Positions 18,785 through 27,772 are shown, numbered from the stretch's first letter. The stretch: DNA of 46,893 nt from an uncultured Verrucomicrobiales bacterium (GCA_943789025.1 CALSSN010000015.1:1-46893); one strand, 5' to 3'. The notes: a model not told the origin generated them from the sequence alone. Program-made: numbers and translations.

Positions 18785-19912
18785 TCATTCTGACCGTAGC
18801 GGATCCGTGAGCTGGCTGATGCGGGTGAGATCGATCATCTGCGCACAGGCGTTGTCGATCGCGGCAGGAGTCAAGGCGGTGAGATCGAAGCGGTGCCCCG
18901 GAGCAGGATAGCGCGTGGAGCGGCGGTAACTGGGGTCGTAGTGAACTTCTAAAATCGAGCGGACAAAAGCCGGCCAGTCCGCCTGCGCGATCTTTTCCTC
19001 CCACGCGTCGAGCTGGCTTTGGCCGTAGCGTTCAAGGAGCAGGCCAATACGTTGGCGGAGAAGCTCGGGGTCAGTCAGGAAATGGCCGTAGTCCTCGAGA
19101 AGGAATGCCACACGTGCCTCGGACGGGACTTCCACCCAGAGGACGGTGGAGCTCGTCATTTCTTTCCAGAGCGGCTCCGGACAGTGCAGGTTTCCTACCT
19201 TTTTGGATTCCGCCTCGACAAACACAGGCTGGTCCGGATCCAGGCAGGAGAGGGTGTGGTGAATCTGGCTCTCGAAAGCCTTCTGGCTCGGTTGTGGAAA
19301 TGCCGGATCGAGTCCGAGAACCGAGCCTTTATGGTTGGCGAGAGCTTCGAGGTCGACTACCTGCGCGCCGCTCTCATGAAGTCTCGTCAGGATGCGAGTT
19401 TTTCCCGAACCGGTCAGACCATTGATGGCAACCCAGCGGAACCTTGCTGGCAACTCTTCCATCCCGGAGCGCACCGACTTGCGATACGCCTTGTAGCCAC
19501 CTTCGAGAACGTGCGTGCGCCATCCGATGGCCGCGAGAATTATGGCCAGGCTCTGGGAGCGTTGTCCACCTCTCCAGCAGTAGATAAGAGGGCGGTAATC
19601 GCGTGGTTTGTCGGCGAAATGTCCTGCGAGGTGGCGTGAGATATTGGCAGTGATCAACGCGGCTCCGGATCTTTTGGCTTCAAAGCTGCCGACTTGTTGG
19701 AAGTCGGTTCCGACCTCTGCGCGTTGAGCATCATCGAGCACCGGGAGGTTGATGGCTCCGGGGATGTGGTCCTCCAGGTACTCCAGGGGACTGCGTACGT
19801 CGATGATTTCATCGAATGCGGCGCGGTCGATGGGGAGTCCGGAACAAGAAGGTCGTGACACAGTGATTGCGGGATAACTTCCAGCAGGGTCATGTTCCTC
19901 CATGGCTTGCAT
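18785..19912 (-). CDS. mnmH: tRNA 2-selenouridine synthase
   Basis: 375 aa, two domains. The N-terminal rhodanese domain has the active-site loop YCWRGGQRS with Cys112, and a C-terminal P-loop NTPase domain has GLTGSGKT (165-172). MnmH (SelU/YbbB) replaces the sulfur of 2-thiouridine at the wobble base of tRNA Lys, Glu and Gln with selenium from selenophosphate, through a geranylated intermediate. No selD, selA or selenocysteine tRNA lies in this window, so the selenium supply cannot be judged here. Start 19912 (MQAMEEHD) or the Met at codon 4. Confidence 0.95.
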   Translation of the reverse strand: MQAMEEHDPAGSYPAITVSRPSCSGLPIDRAAFDEIIDVRSPLEYLEDHIPGAINLPVLDDAQRAEVGTDFQQVGSFEAKRSGAALITANISRHLAGHFADKPRDYRPLIYCWRGGQRSQSLAIILAAIGWRTHVLEGGYKAYRKSVRSGMEELPARFRWVAINGLTGSGKTRILTRLHESGAQVVDLEALANHKGSVLGLDPAFPQPSQKAFESQIHHTLSCLDPDQPVFVEAESKKVGNLHCPEPLWKEMTSSTVLWVEVPSEARVAFLLEDYGHFLTDPELLRQRIGLLLERYGQSQLDAWEEKIAQADWPAFVRSILEVHYDPSYRRSTRYPAPGHRFDLTALTPAAIDNACAQMIDLTRISQLTDPLRSE

Positions 19913-19985
19913 CAGGCAACGTTCTTTCTCGGGAAGCGCAAAATCTCTTTACGGACCGTGCTAAAGGGGTGTTTTCTTAGACGAG

Positions 19986-21038
19986 ATGGCATATCCCGAA
20001 TTGGCAATCGCTCCAGATCACCTCAAGAAGATCGCTGCAATCGAGCGTCTGGCTGGTGGTTTGCGCTCTCCTACCGGGCTTGGTGAGCACCTGGGAGCAA
20101 GTTTGAGGAGGCGATCACTCATCGCATCGACGACTGCACTGCTCAGGCTTGAAGGCAGAGTGGTGGATCTCGAGGAGGTGAAGCATGTGCTTGCTGCTGT
20201 CGAGAATCACCAATTGAATTTAAGCAGGCACTCGGAGGAGATTCTGCGGCTGTTCGCTTGCTTGGATACGCACACGGCAGAGGGAGAGAAGGACCGGCAG
20301 AGTATCGGAGTGGCGGATCTGCAGAAGATCCATACCAGCCTTTTCCATGGGGTGCCTGCCTACGGCCTCGCAAAAGGAGCTCTGCGCGACGAGAGGCTGG
20401 TTTTGGAAGCCTTCGATGTGCAGGGGAAATCGGTAGGAGATGTCTTTGCCGGTGCCCCCCCGAGGAAACTTCCAGGCCATCTGCAAGAGGCCTTTGCCGG
20501 TTTCAGTGAGGGCATAGCCGAGCGCCGATGGCACCCACTGCTTTTAATCTCCTGGTTGCTGGCACGCTTGCTTTCCATGCAGCCTTTTCAATTTGGCTCG
20601 TTGCGTACGTCCCATCTCGTTTGTGATCTCCTGCTTCTCGAGCACGGGTATCCTTTCGTCCGGATGCAGTCGCTGGAGGAAATTATGACGGATGATGCGG
20701 GAAATTATTTTGTCTCTCTTCGTCGCTACCAGCAGACACTGGAGAGCGGTGAAGGCGGCCTCGGGAGCTGGCATAGTTTCTTTCTGGCATGTCTTTTGCA
20801 GCAGGCTGTGATGGCCGAGTCTCTGGTTCGTGGTTCGCGTGAGAGAGCAGATCTTCCGCTTTTACAACAGGATCTTATCGGGTTGCTCAGGGCGCATGGA
20901 AAGTTGACCTTGAAAGATGTCAGCGAATTGACCGGCGCGAACCGGAATACTCTCAAGGCGCATTTGAAAGGTCTCGTGGCGCGTGGGATTCTGAATAGAA
21001 AGGGCACCGGAAAAGGGACATGGTATGAGCTTGGATAA
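19986..21038 (+). CDS. Fic-fold protein with degenerate active site and C-terminal winged helix
   Basis: 350 aa. The layout matches Fic proteins: an N-terminal helical part with LLRLEGRVVDLEEVKHVL (about 52-69), a LPGHLQEAFAGF segment before the core, HPLLLISWLLARLLSMQPF, and a C-terminal winged helix at about 295-350 (LTLKDVSELTGANRNTLKAHLKGLVARGIL). The catalytic loop, normally HPFxDGNGRxxR, reads QPFQFGSLRTSH (199-210). His, the acidic residue, Asn and the final Arg are all replaced, so AMP transfer is unlikely. The inhibitory-helix S/TxxxE has also lost its Ser/Thr. A binding or DNA-regulating role is inference. It overlaps rnhB by 14 nt. Confidence 0.82.
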   Translation: MAYPELAIAPDHLKKIAAIERLAGGLRSPTGLGEHLGASLRRRSLIASTTALLRLEGRVVDLEEVKHVLAAVENHQLNLSRHSEEILRLFACLDTHTAEGEKDRQSIGVADLQKIHTSLFHGVPAYGLAKGALRDERLVLEAFDVQGKSVGDVFAGAPPRKLPGHLQEAFAGFSEGIAERRWHPLLLISWLLARLLSMQPFQFGSLRTSHLVCDLLLLEHGYPFVRMQSLEEIMTDDAGNYFVSLRRYQQTLESGEGGLGSWHSFFLACLLQQAVMAESLVRGSRERADLPLLQQDLIGLLRAHGKLTLKDVSELTGANRNTLKAHLKGLVARGILNRKGTGKGTWYELG

Positions 21039-21666
21039 GACGAGAATGATGCCAGGATTTGAATTCGAGCGCGAGGCCAGAGCTGCTGGTTTCGCTCAGG
21101 TGGCAGGGGTCGATGAGGCAGGGCGCGGCCCACTCGCCGGGCCACTTGTTGTCGCCGCCGCCGTTCTTCCGGTCGATTTTCATGTCCCGGGAATTGACGA
21201 CTCGAAGCGCCTTACTGAAAAGCGAAGAGAGCTTCTCTTTGAGGCGCTGCTTCAGGTGGAGGGGTTGAGGTTTCGTGTCGAGGTGGTTGATGTGCAGACT
21301 ATCGATCGGATCAATATCCTGCAGGCGACGTGGCAGGGGATGAGGCAGGCGGTTTCCTCAATGGAGGGTCCTGCTGTGAATTTTACGCTGATCGACGGAA
21401 CCCCGGTGCCGGATTTTCCAACACCAAACTGCGCGATCGTGAAGGGCGATGGCAAGAGCCAGTCGATTGCTGTAGCCAGCATTTTCGCCAAGGTCACCCG
21501 TGATCGAATCATGCGCGAACTCGCAACCGAATATCCCGCTTATGGCTTCGACCGACACAAAGGATATCCCACCAAAATGCACCTTGAAATACTCCGCGAT
21601 CATGGGCCTGTGGCAGCGCATCGTCAGTCGTTTCAGCCGGTCGCCCAATGCGCCGTTGAGGCTTGA
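21025..21666 (+). CDS. rnhB: Ribonuclease HII
   Basis: 213 aa. It nicks RNA in RNA-DNA hybrids, including single misincorporated ribonucleotides. The signature GVDEAGRGPLAGP (residues 28-40) carries Asp30 and Glu31; DDSKRLTEKRRE follows, then FTLIDG and ASIFAKVTRDRIM with the remaining acidic ligands, and YGFDRHKGYPTKMH. Start MSLDKTRMMPGFEFER overlaps the Fic-like gene by 14 nt, which implies coupled translation. Its 3' end overlaps yraN by 65 nt, and rnhB-yraN order is common in bacteria. Confidence 0.96.
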   Translation: MSLDKTRMMPGFEFEREARAAGFAQVAGVDEAGRGPLAGPLVVAAAVLPVDFHVPGIDDSKRLTEKRRELLFEALLQVEGLRFRVEVVDVQTIDRINILQATWQGMRQAVSSMEGPAVNFTLIDGTPVPDFPTPNCAIVKGDGKSQSIAVASIFAKVTRDRIMRELATEYPAYGFDRHKGYPTKMHLEILRDHGPVAAHRQSFQPVAQCAVEA

Positions 21667-22075
21667 GCCCTGGGGGGAAGGCAGAACCCATGCAACCAGG
21701 AGTCAAGCGCTCGGGGCTGCAGGTGAGCAGCTGGCTTATCATTTTCTCAAGCGCGAAGGGATGAAGGTTCTCTATCGTAATTTCAAGGCACCCGGAGGAG
21801 GTGAGGTGGATCTTGTCTGTCGGGATGGAGAGAGTCTCGTCTTTGTCGAGGTCAAGACGCGGAGTTCCGAGGATTACGGGCGTCCGGTGGAAGCGGTCGA
21901 CGGGGAAAAACAGAGACTGATTTCCCGAGGAGGACTTGCCTGGCTACGGCTTCTGGAATTCCCAGAGATCCTGTTTCGCTTCGACGTTGTCGAGGTGATT
22001 GCCAGAGAAGGTGAAGTTCCTTCGATCAACCGGATTGAGAACTGTTTCCAGTTGCCGGAAGGAGTCTACCCGTGA
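21602..22075 (+). CDS. yraN: UPF0102/YraN family endonuclease-like protein
   Basis: 157 aa from MGLWQRIVSRFSRSP; the frame is open further upstream inside rnhB, but this Met fits the family length better. Restriction-endonuclease-like core: LGAAGEQLAYHFLKREG, GGGEVDLVCRDGESLVFVEVKTRSSEDYG, which supplies the E...D...ExK residues, and VEAVDGEKQRLISRGGLAWL. The family is widespread, usually beside rnhB, and its cellular role is not settled. It converges on the 3D-domain lipoprotein gene. Confidence 0.92.
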   Translation: MGLWQRIVSRFSRSPNAPLRLEPWGEGRTHATRSQALGAAGEQLAYHFLKREGMKVLYRNFKAPGGGEVDLVCRDGESLVFVEVKTRSSEDYGRPVEAVDGEKQRLISRGGLAWLRLLEFPEILFRFDVVEVIAREGEVPSINRIENCFQLPEGVYP

Positions 22076-22090
22076 GGAGGGGTGGAGTCA

Positions 22091-22110
22091 GGAGAAAAAC
22101 TTTTATCTCC
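22091..22110. terminator. Possible bidirectional terminator hairpin between convergent genes
   Basis: The 20 bases contain GGAGA and TCTCC arms with inner AAAA and TTTT pairing, between the yraN stop (22075) and the 3D-lipoprotein stop (22139). The stem is A/T-rich and has no long T-run outside it, so the call is weak. Immediately downstream, CAGCCTTAC is repeated twice and then partly (about 22112-22138). Confidence 0.3.
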
Positions 22111-22138
22111 CCCAGCCTTACCAGCCTTACCAGCCTGG

Positions 22139-22714
22139 TTAGCTGCTGCGACCGAGCTTGCCGTTGATGGCTGCTACCATCGTGTTCACATGGGATGCGC
22201 GGGTGCGCTTCTCCATGATGCTCAGACTTTTTTGATACGAACCCCAACGCAGAATCTGAATATCCACTTTTCTTAGCCCCCATGCGCGCATGGCTTTTTT
22301 GCTGGGTTGGTAGAGGTCGATGGTGCTGGTTCCGACCAAGGCACTTCCGTAGTCATCGATCTGATAGGTCGAGTTATCCCCCTTGATCTTGAAGAGGGTT
22401 CCATACGGGAAAAGCGACCAGTCAGCCGCAGCGCTTTTCACCTTGCCGAATTTCAAGGTCGTCCCAGCGGCAGTCTTGGTGCCGTATTTTAAAGAGTCTG
22501 CTTCCGTATGGGTGTAGGCCGTCGTCCTGACCTTCATTTTCCCTGACTTCGGGATCAGTGTGGGCATTCCATGTTTGTCGACCGGTCCGTGGTAGGCAGC
22601 ACCACTGCCGACCTTGTGTCCCGTGCTGCTGCATCCAATGCAGAGGAAGCTGATGGCGATGCCCAGAACGAGGGATGGAGTGCGCAGAGGGGCTAGGTTG
22701 GTGAAGGTCTTCAT
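22139..22714 (-). CDS. 3D-domain (Asp-Asp-Asp) lipoprotein
   Basis: 191 aa. The N-terminal signal peptide ends in a lipobox, FLCIGCSS, so Cys28 is probably lipidated. The mature part starts MKVRTTAYTHTEAD and carries the double-psi beta-barrel 3D domain: AAADWSLFPYGTLFKI, YQIDDYGSALVGTSTIDLY, with three conserved Asp residues, and a closing VDIQILRWG. This domain is shared with MltA lytic transglycosylases and Rpf/YuiC-type proteins that cleave peptidoglycan glycan strands. An envelope-localised peptidoglycan role is inferred from that homology. Confidence 0.88.
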   Translation of the reverse strand: MKTFTNLAPLRTPSLVLGIAISFLCIGCSSTGHKVGSGAAYHGPVDKHGMPTLIPKSGKMKVRTTAYTHTEADSLKYGTKTAAGTTLKFGKVKSAAADWSLFPYGTLFKIKGDNSTYQIDDYGSALVGTSTIDLYQPSKKAMRAWGLRKVDIQILRWGSYQKSLSIMEKRTRASHVNTMVAAINGKLGRSS

Positions 22715-23052
22715 GGGCTGTGAATGATCAGGTGAGATGAAGGGGGAACAACGAACAAGTTAATGAGTATGAACTATTTGGAGTCTTTAATCAAGTCCAT
22801 ACTGAAGCCATACTGAAGGAATGAAAGGAACCTTTCGAGAAGCTCTTTGAACCCTTCGATGAACTTCCAGGAGTCCATATAAAGCAAGAAGAGACCTCAG
22901 TGGCAAGCAAAAAAGACGATTTTCCCTCTGTTTCTTTGCCGCCAATCTTTGGCAAGGAGAGGCTGCGAGGCCTCTGGGTCCTTTGCAAGTGGAAGGGAAG
23001 GTTCTAAGGGCTTGGACCTTGCTAGGTGATCTCGGTTTCGGGCTGGGAGATT
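22715..23052. other. Intergenic stretch with a short tandem repeat
   Basis: 338 bases between two minus-strand genes. The only structure I see is an 11-base unit, CCATACTGAAG, repeated twice in tandem at about 22797-22818. A minus-strand frame at 22787-23065 has no family features and is not called. Confidence 0.45.
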
Positions 23053-24666
23053 TCAGAACTGCCATGCACCTGCACCGGCGCGTTTTGCCGCCTGCTCTTT
23101 TTTCTCGAGGATTTCAGTGACAAAGAATGGCGCCTCGAACTGCATGAAAGGTGCCCACTTTGATTGGATCCGTGCCAGGCCTTCGGTGACGAGAAGTTGC
23201 TGCAAGGAACCGATTCCTGGGATTTGAACCATGGCGAAGTGGAAGCCGTCACGGCTTTTTTCTCCTGCCATCCGAAGGCTGAATGTAATGTCTCGAAGGG
23301 TATCGCTGGTGAAGGTGCGGGCCATCTCCGCCACTTCAGGGATGGTTGCGGGTGCGACGCCGAAGTAGCTTGTGAATAAATTTCCAGAGGGCGCATCGAT
23401 GAGCGGGCAATCCACAAAGTAAAGCTGCACGGGCAAGGTGCTTCCCCGATGGTTGACGCGAAAGCGATGGCCCGCCTCTGGTTCCCCGATAAGCCTGCAC
23501 CCTTCGAGGACCTTCGCCATGCTGCCTTGTCTGTCAGCCGGCGAATTGCCCGGTGCGGGGGTCGCCATCGTGGTGGCAGGAACTCCGTTGCTCTTCGTTT
23601 TGGCGATGGCGACTCCTCCCAGGAGCTCGGAGGTCAGAGGCTCGATCTGGTCAGCCTTCAGGCGTTCAGTCTCTTGGATGATAGCCTGTGCTTCGGCTTT
23701 GCGGCCGTCATTCTCAAAGCTCCGGTGAAGGAGGGCGAGTTGTTCGATGTAAGCGTGCTCGAGTGGCTGCCTGAGGGTTTGAATCTCTTTCCGGTGGGCA
23801 TCCCTGAGAAGCTCGAGGCCCGGAGCACTGCTGATCTGGGTCTCTTGGGTTTTGCGTGGGGGGCTCGCGGTGCGGGTGAGGTAGATCGTCGCGAGATCCA
23901 TGATCCCGTCTCCTTGCGTTGCGTCGACTCTTAGTTGGACTGTCGCCGGGTTTGTGGTGATGGCCAGGATGCCAAGGAAAGTTGTATGGATGTTCTGTGT
24001 TGCTGACTTCATCGGTGGCAGGGTGGATGTCAGCAAAGCCTCTGGATTTGAGACGAAGCTGGTGATCTCACCGAAGCTGACAACATTGTCGGAAGGGGTG
24101 ATTGGAGCTTTCGTCGCCGCTGCGTTCTCGTCACTTTCTTGATCCAGTATTGTGCCTTGAGGGGCGGTGTAGACGATTTGGACAGCGAAGTAGCCTGGCT
24201 CGATGTCTTCGAGAGTCCAGTTGGAGCTGCTGCCTTCCTGCCAGCTGACGAGGGAGGTAGCTCCCGCTGCATCGGACCGGGTGACTTCACCGGAGAGCTG
24301 GGCTGTCTCCGGGTCGAGGACAAGGGTTCCAATGGCTTCCATCTTTTCGGTCGGGAGTCTTGCCGTCGCCAGTTCGCTGATCGCGGTAACCCGCTCGGCT
24401 TCCAGTTTGATAAGGCTCTGGTAGTCGTTCTTTGAAAGGAGCCTCTCTTCTCGAGCCGGGAGATTTGCGAGGAAATCGAGAAGCGTGGTGACGCTTTTCC
24501 CACGGGGTGGTGCTTGCCCTTCATTTTGCAGAGCAGGAGGAGCGGCCTCGAGGGTAACAAGGGAAGAAATATTCCAGACCAGCAGCAGGAAGAGGATGAT
24601 GAGCTTGGGCATCGGTGCAGCTCTTCGAAGGCGAACCGAGGTATCTGCGCACTTGGTAGATTTCAT
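23053..24666 (-). CDS. Secreted protein with C-terminal thermonuclease-like (SNase-fold) domain
   Basis: 537 aa. Signal peptide MPKLIILFLLLVWNISSLVT (either Met1 or Met19 could start). Then a helical segment (60-105), a beta-sandwich-like region (110-265) with GYFAVQIVYTAPQ and ATVQLRVDATQGDGIMDLATIYL, a charged helix (285-345), a linker rich in Pro/Thr/Ala, and a C-terminal domain (390-537). That domain has the SNase outline: LPVQLYFVDCPLIDAP, LLVTEGLARI and KKEQAAKRAGAGAWQF. The Glu usual after DCP is Leu here, so nuclease activity is doubtful. The start overlaps the upstream gene (ATGA at 24663-24666). Function unknown. Confidence 0.7.
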   Translation of the reverse strand: MKSTKCADTSVRLRRAAPMPKLIILFLLLVWNISSLVTLEAAPPALQNEGQAPPRGKSVTTLLDFLANLPAREERLLSKNDYQSLIKLEAERVTAISELATARLPTEKMEAIGTLVLDPETAQLSGEVTRSDAAGATSLVSWQEGSSSNWTLEDIEPGYFAVQIVYTAPQGTILDQESDENAAATKAPITPSDNVVSFGEITSFVSNPEALLTSTLPPMKSATQNIHTTFLGILAITTNPATVQLRVDATQGDGIMDLATIYLTRTASPPRKTQETQISSAPGLELLRDAHRKEIQTLRQPLEHAYIEQLALLHRSFENDGRKAEAQAIIQETERLKADQIEPLTSELLGGVAIAKTKSNGVPATTMATPAPGNSPADRQGSMAKVLEGCRLIGEPEAGHRFRVNHRGSTLPVQLYFVDCPLIDAPSGNLFTSYFGVAPATIPEVAEMARTFTSDTLRDITFSLRMAGEKSRDGFHFAMVQIPGIGSLQQLLVTEGLARIQSKWAPFMQFEAPFFVTEILEKKEQAAKRAGAGAWQF

Positions 24667-25430
24667 GGTTGGAGAAATGCAGGACGAAGTCTCAGAGACC
24701 TCAGTTGCATGAGGTGTTCGTTGAAGACGCTTCGGGCTACCAGCTGCAGTGTCTCTGCTCCTGCTGGTATTTTGAGAGTGCCGAGATTGAGGTTTCTCAT
24801 CATTGTGCGCCCACCCGTTGGATGGATGGTTGCCTCGAGGAAAAAGCCCTCGCTTACGATGTGGATGCTGCCGCCTCCCTCGTCGCTGGCAGCATAGTCG
24901 AGGAGGACTTCGTAGCCGCCGCCGGGAAAGTTTTCCGGCAATCTCCAGTACACCGCGTCGCCGGATGCTTGCAAGCCCGTGATCACCTTATCTTCGGGAT
25001 TAAAATGCGCGTTTTCTTCGGTTTCTGCGCCATGTGCCTCCAAGAGCAGTTCCTTTCCCTCCAAGGGAGTGGCAGCGCTGGAAGCATGCTGGTTTTTTGT
25101 CCTTGGCGTGAGGTCCTGAGCAGCTTGCAGGCTGGCGATGCGGGAAGCGGTCGCTTCGATCTCTGCGGCCACGGCCAGGGCCGCGCGGTAGTCCTTCCGC
25201 TCGCGGAGCTTTGCCTCCATGGCTCGGAGATCGGAAGCATAGGCGATTTCGTTGGCCAGAGTGTGCTGGCTAAGAGACTGCAGAAAGCCAAGGCGCAGCG
25301 GTTGCATCGGGTCGGCTGCTGCTGCGTCGGTGGTGCTGGCAAGTAAAATAGCGGCCCCAGCGAAGGTGGTGAGCGTCACCCGAGCGAGGATTTGGCGGAT
25401 GTTTTTCTGGCCGTTGTTAGGAGAGGACAT
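24663..25430 (-). CDS. Secreted protein of unknown function with coiled helix and beta-sandwich
   Basis: 255 aa. Signal peptide ends near ASTTDAAAADP. Residues 45-105 form a charged amphipathic helix (EIAYASDLRAMEAKLRERKDYRAALAVAAEIEATAS). Residues 150-250 look like a carbohydrate-binding-like beta-sandwich: AVYWRLPENFPGGGYEVLLDYAAS and LGTLKIPAGAETLQLVARSVFNEHLMQLRSLRLRP. The same order of helix motif and sandwich pattern appears in the downstream gene, so the two may be distant relatives. No family name is offered. It is divergent from the PSCyt2 gene. Confidence 0.7.
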   Translation of the reverse strand: MSSPNNGQKNIRQILARVTLTTFAGAAILLASTTDAAAADPMQPLRLGFLQSLSQHTLANEIAYASDLRAMEAKLRERKDYRAALAVAAEIEATASRIASLQAAQDLTPRTKNQHASSAATPLEGKELLLEAHGAETEENAHFNPEDKVITGLQASGDAVYWRLPENFPGGGYEVLLDYAASDEGGGSIHIVSEGFFLEATIHPTGGRTMMRNLNLGTLKIPAGAETLQLVARSVFNEHLMQLRSLRLRPAFLQP

Positions 25431-25604
25431 GAGAGCTGATAAGCACCTGAATGGGCGGTTTGATGAATGGCTGAGAGACTGATTTCTTCGACATTATCTA
25501 CGTACAGCGACCGCGTGAGGAGAATGGCAAAGATTAGCAGAAAAGCAATTGACCAGATGCAGCGGTCGATTCATGTTCTGCCGCCTCATCATAGACCCGT
25601 TCAC

Positions 25605-27716
25605 ATGAGAAAAACGATCGCTCTTCTTCTGCTCGGATGCACCATGGCATTTCTCGGGTCGGCAATGGCTCAGGGTCCGAACGTTCGGATGTGGAAAAAC
25701 AAGCAGGGCGAAGAAAAGCGCATGCAGTTTATCCGAATGGACGGTGAGAATTATTGTCGGATGCGGACCGAGGACGGAAAAATTCATCGATTTGCTCTCA
25801 GGCTGCTGGCAAAAGAAGACGAGCAAATCGCTCGCAGTATGCGTCCTCTGGCAGCGGACACCGGATCGGGGCGGTCTTCCGCCGACACCGCGGTGATGAT
25901 TGATAAGATCATTTACGAAAAATGTGTGGAGTTGAAGGCGCGTCCCAACGAGGCCGCCAGTGACGAGGATTTTGTCCGCCGCATTTACCTCGATACGGTC
26001 GGGCGCATTCCCAATTTAGTGGAAACGCGAGAGTTTTTTGCGAGTGAAAATCCCAACAAGCGCAACGAACTGATCGATGTGCTGATGGAGTCGGAGGGCT
26101 ACAAATCTCATCTCTTCAATTATTTTGCCGACATGTTGCGTGTCCGCGAGAGCCTTGACGGTACGCAGTATGTCAGGGGTGTATCGTTCATGCGCTGGCT
26201 CAAGGACTGTATCGACAAAAACAGGTCCTATGGCGAGATGGTGCACGAGATGCTGACTGCCTCGGGTAAGGCCTGGGAGGTCCCTGCAACGGGATACCTG
26301 CTCCGTGATTCGGGAATGCCCCTCGACAACCTGGCGAATACCGTGAGCATTTTTCTGGGTACGGAGATCGGCTGTGCTCAGTGCCACGACCACCCGTTTT
26401 ACGATGAGACATGGACGCAGGCGAAGTTCTACGAAATGGCCTCATTTTTCGGCTCTACGGTGACCCAACTCGGTCCGGACGACTTTAAAAACGGCGACCC
26501 CAGGAATCGTATTCTCGCGGAGGTGGTGCAGCTGATCAAAAAGAATGGCGGGGATCCCGACGACAAGCAGAACTCCGGAGCCATAAGACAACTCAATGCG
26601 ATGATCGGAGCCAACAGGTATGCGGTCAAAGATGTCAGTAAGAATCACATCAAGCTGCCTCACGATTACAAATACTCCGACCACGAGCCGGGAGAAGCCC
26701 TGAAGCCAAAATTTCTCGAGTGGCCGGACGAGCGCAATTACACCCCGGGAACACAGCCGGGTTTAACCCCCCGCGAGCGATTCGCTGGATGGGCGACAGC
26801 CAAGGAAAATCCTATGTTTGCCAAAGTGATCGCCAATCGCATGTGGCAGCGCGCCTTCGGGATCGGTGTCGTTGAGCCGGTGGACAACCTCTTTGCCCCG
26901 GCGATGGACTCGAACCCGAAGCTTCTCAATTTTCTTGCCGACGAGATGCGTCGAACGAATTTTGACCTGAAGGCATTTCAGAAAACCATCTTTTATACCA
27001 AGGCTTACCAATCGAAGGCTACCACGGTAGAATACGAGCCGGGTACGGATTACGCGTTTCAGGGGCCACTTCTGAGGAGAATGAGTGCCGAGCAGGTCTG
27101 GGATTCCTTCATGACTTTGCAGCTCGGAAATCCCGATAAATTCCGCGGTGAGCAAGGTGAGCTTTACGAGCGGACGATCGCCATGGATCTTGATAATATC
27201 AGTGGGCAGATTGCGGTTCAGAAGCTGACGGCTTACAAGAACATGCGAAAAACACTACAGAAGATCAAGGGCGCGCAGATGGAAGAGGCGATGAACGATG
27301 AAGACTCCGAGATGACCATGCAGCATCAAGGGACGAAAGGTGATAAACATCTTCGCGCCTCTGAGCTCAGCCAGCCAGCTGCCGCCGATCATTTCCTGCA
27401 GGACTTCGGACAGTCAAGTCGCCTGGTTTTCGATGGGTCGACGAAAGACGGGTCCGTGCCGCAGGTGCTCCGGATCCTGAACGGGTCCACCACGGAGATG
27501 CTGACTTCTCGTGATTCACAGATCTATGAAAACCTGACCAACGAAGAGACGGAGGAGGGGAAAGTCGAAGCGCTCTTCCTGAGCATTCTGAACCGTCGCC
27601 CGACCGAGAGCGACCAGAAGATTGCCGGCGAGCAGATCTCCGAGAGCGGGCGTTTTGCATACGACGACCTGATCTGGGCGCTGGTCAATACGAGGGAATT
27701 TCTTTTTATCCAATAA
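25605..27716 (+). CDS. DUF1549 (PSCyt2)/DUF1553 (PSD1) secreted protein with N-terminal SHD1-like domain
   Basis: 703 aa from MRKTIALLLLGCTMAFLGSAMAQ, a signal peptide; the frame opens earlier but those residues are non-family. Residues 26-75 (VRMWKNKQGEEKRMQFIRMDG..) look like the SHD1 domain of planctomycete/verrucomicrobial envelope proteins. PSCyt2 follows (about 100-310) with DEDFVRRIYLDTVGRIP and a CAQCHDHPFYD motif (Cys257, Cys260, His261) that could hold heme or metal. PSD1 (about 430-695) has ANRMWQRAFGIGVVEPVDNL and ends NTREFLFIQ. Family members pair with DUF1501 proteins, as here 56 nt downstream. Biochemical role unknown. Confidence 0.92.
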   Translation: MRKTIALLLLGCTMAFLGSAMAQGPNVRMWKNKQGEEKRMQFIRMDGENYCRMRTEDGKIHRFALRLLAKEDEQIARSMRPLAADTGSGRSSADTAVMIDKIIYEKCVELKARPNEAASDEDFVRRIYLDTVGRIPNLVETREFFASENPNKRNELIDVLMESEGYKSHLFNYFADMLRVRESLDGTQYVRGVSFMRWLKDCIDKNRSYGEMVHEMLTASGKAWEVPATGYLLRDSGMPLDNLANTVSIFLGTEIGCAQCHDHPFYDETWTQAKFYEMASFFGSTVTQLGPDDFKNGDPRNRILAEVVQLIKKNGGDPDDKQNSGAIRQLNAMIGANRYAVKDVSKNHIKLPHDYKYSDHEPGEALKPKFLEWPDERNYTPGTQPGLTPRERFAGWATAKENPMFAKVIANRMWQRAFGIGVVEPVDNLFAPAMDSNPKLLNFLADEMRRTNFDLKAFQKTIFYTKAYQSKATTVEYEPGTDYAFQGPLLRRMSAEQVWDSFMTLQLGNPDKFRGEQGELYERTIAMDLDNISGQIAVQKLTAYKNMRKTLQKIKGAQMEEAMNDEDSEMTMQHQGTKGDKHLRASELSQPAAADHFLQDFGQSSRLVFDGSTKDGSVPQVLRILNGSTTEMLTSRDSQIYENLTNEETEEGKVEALFLSILNRRPTESDQKIAGEQISESGRFAYDDLIWALVNTREFLFIQ

Positions 27717-27772
27717 GCCGCCGGATCAGAGCGTGCCAAGGTCGTGCACGTGATGCTGCGCAGAAAATAGCC

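Noticed and set aside
22787..23065. A 92-residue minus-strand open frame
   Set aside because: No start signal, no family features, and it overlaps the 3' end of the nuclease-like gene.
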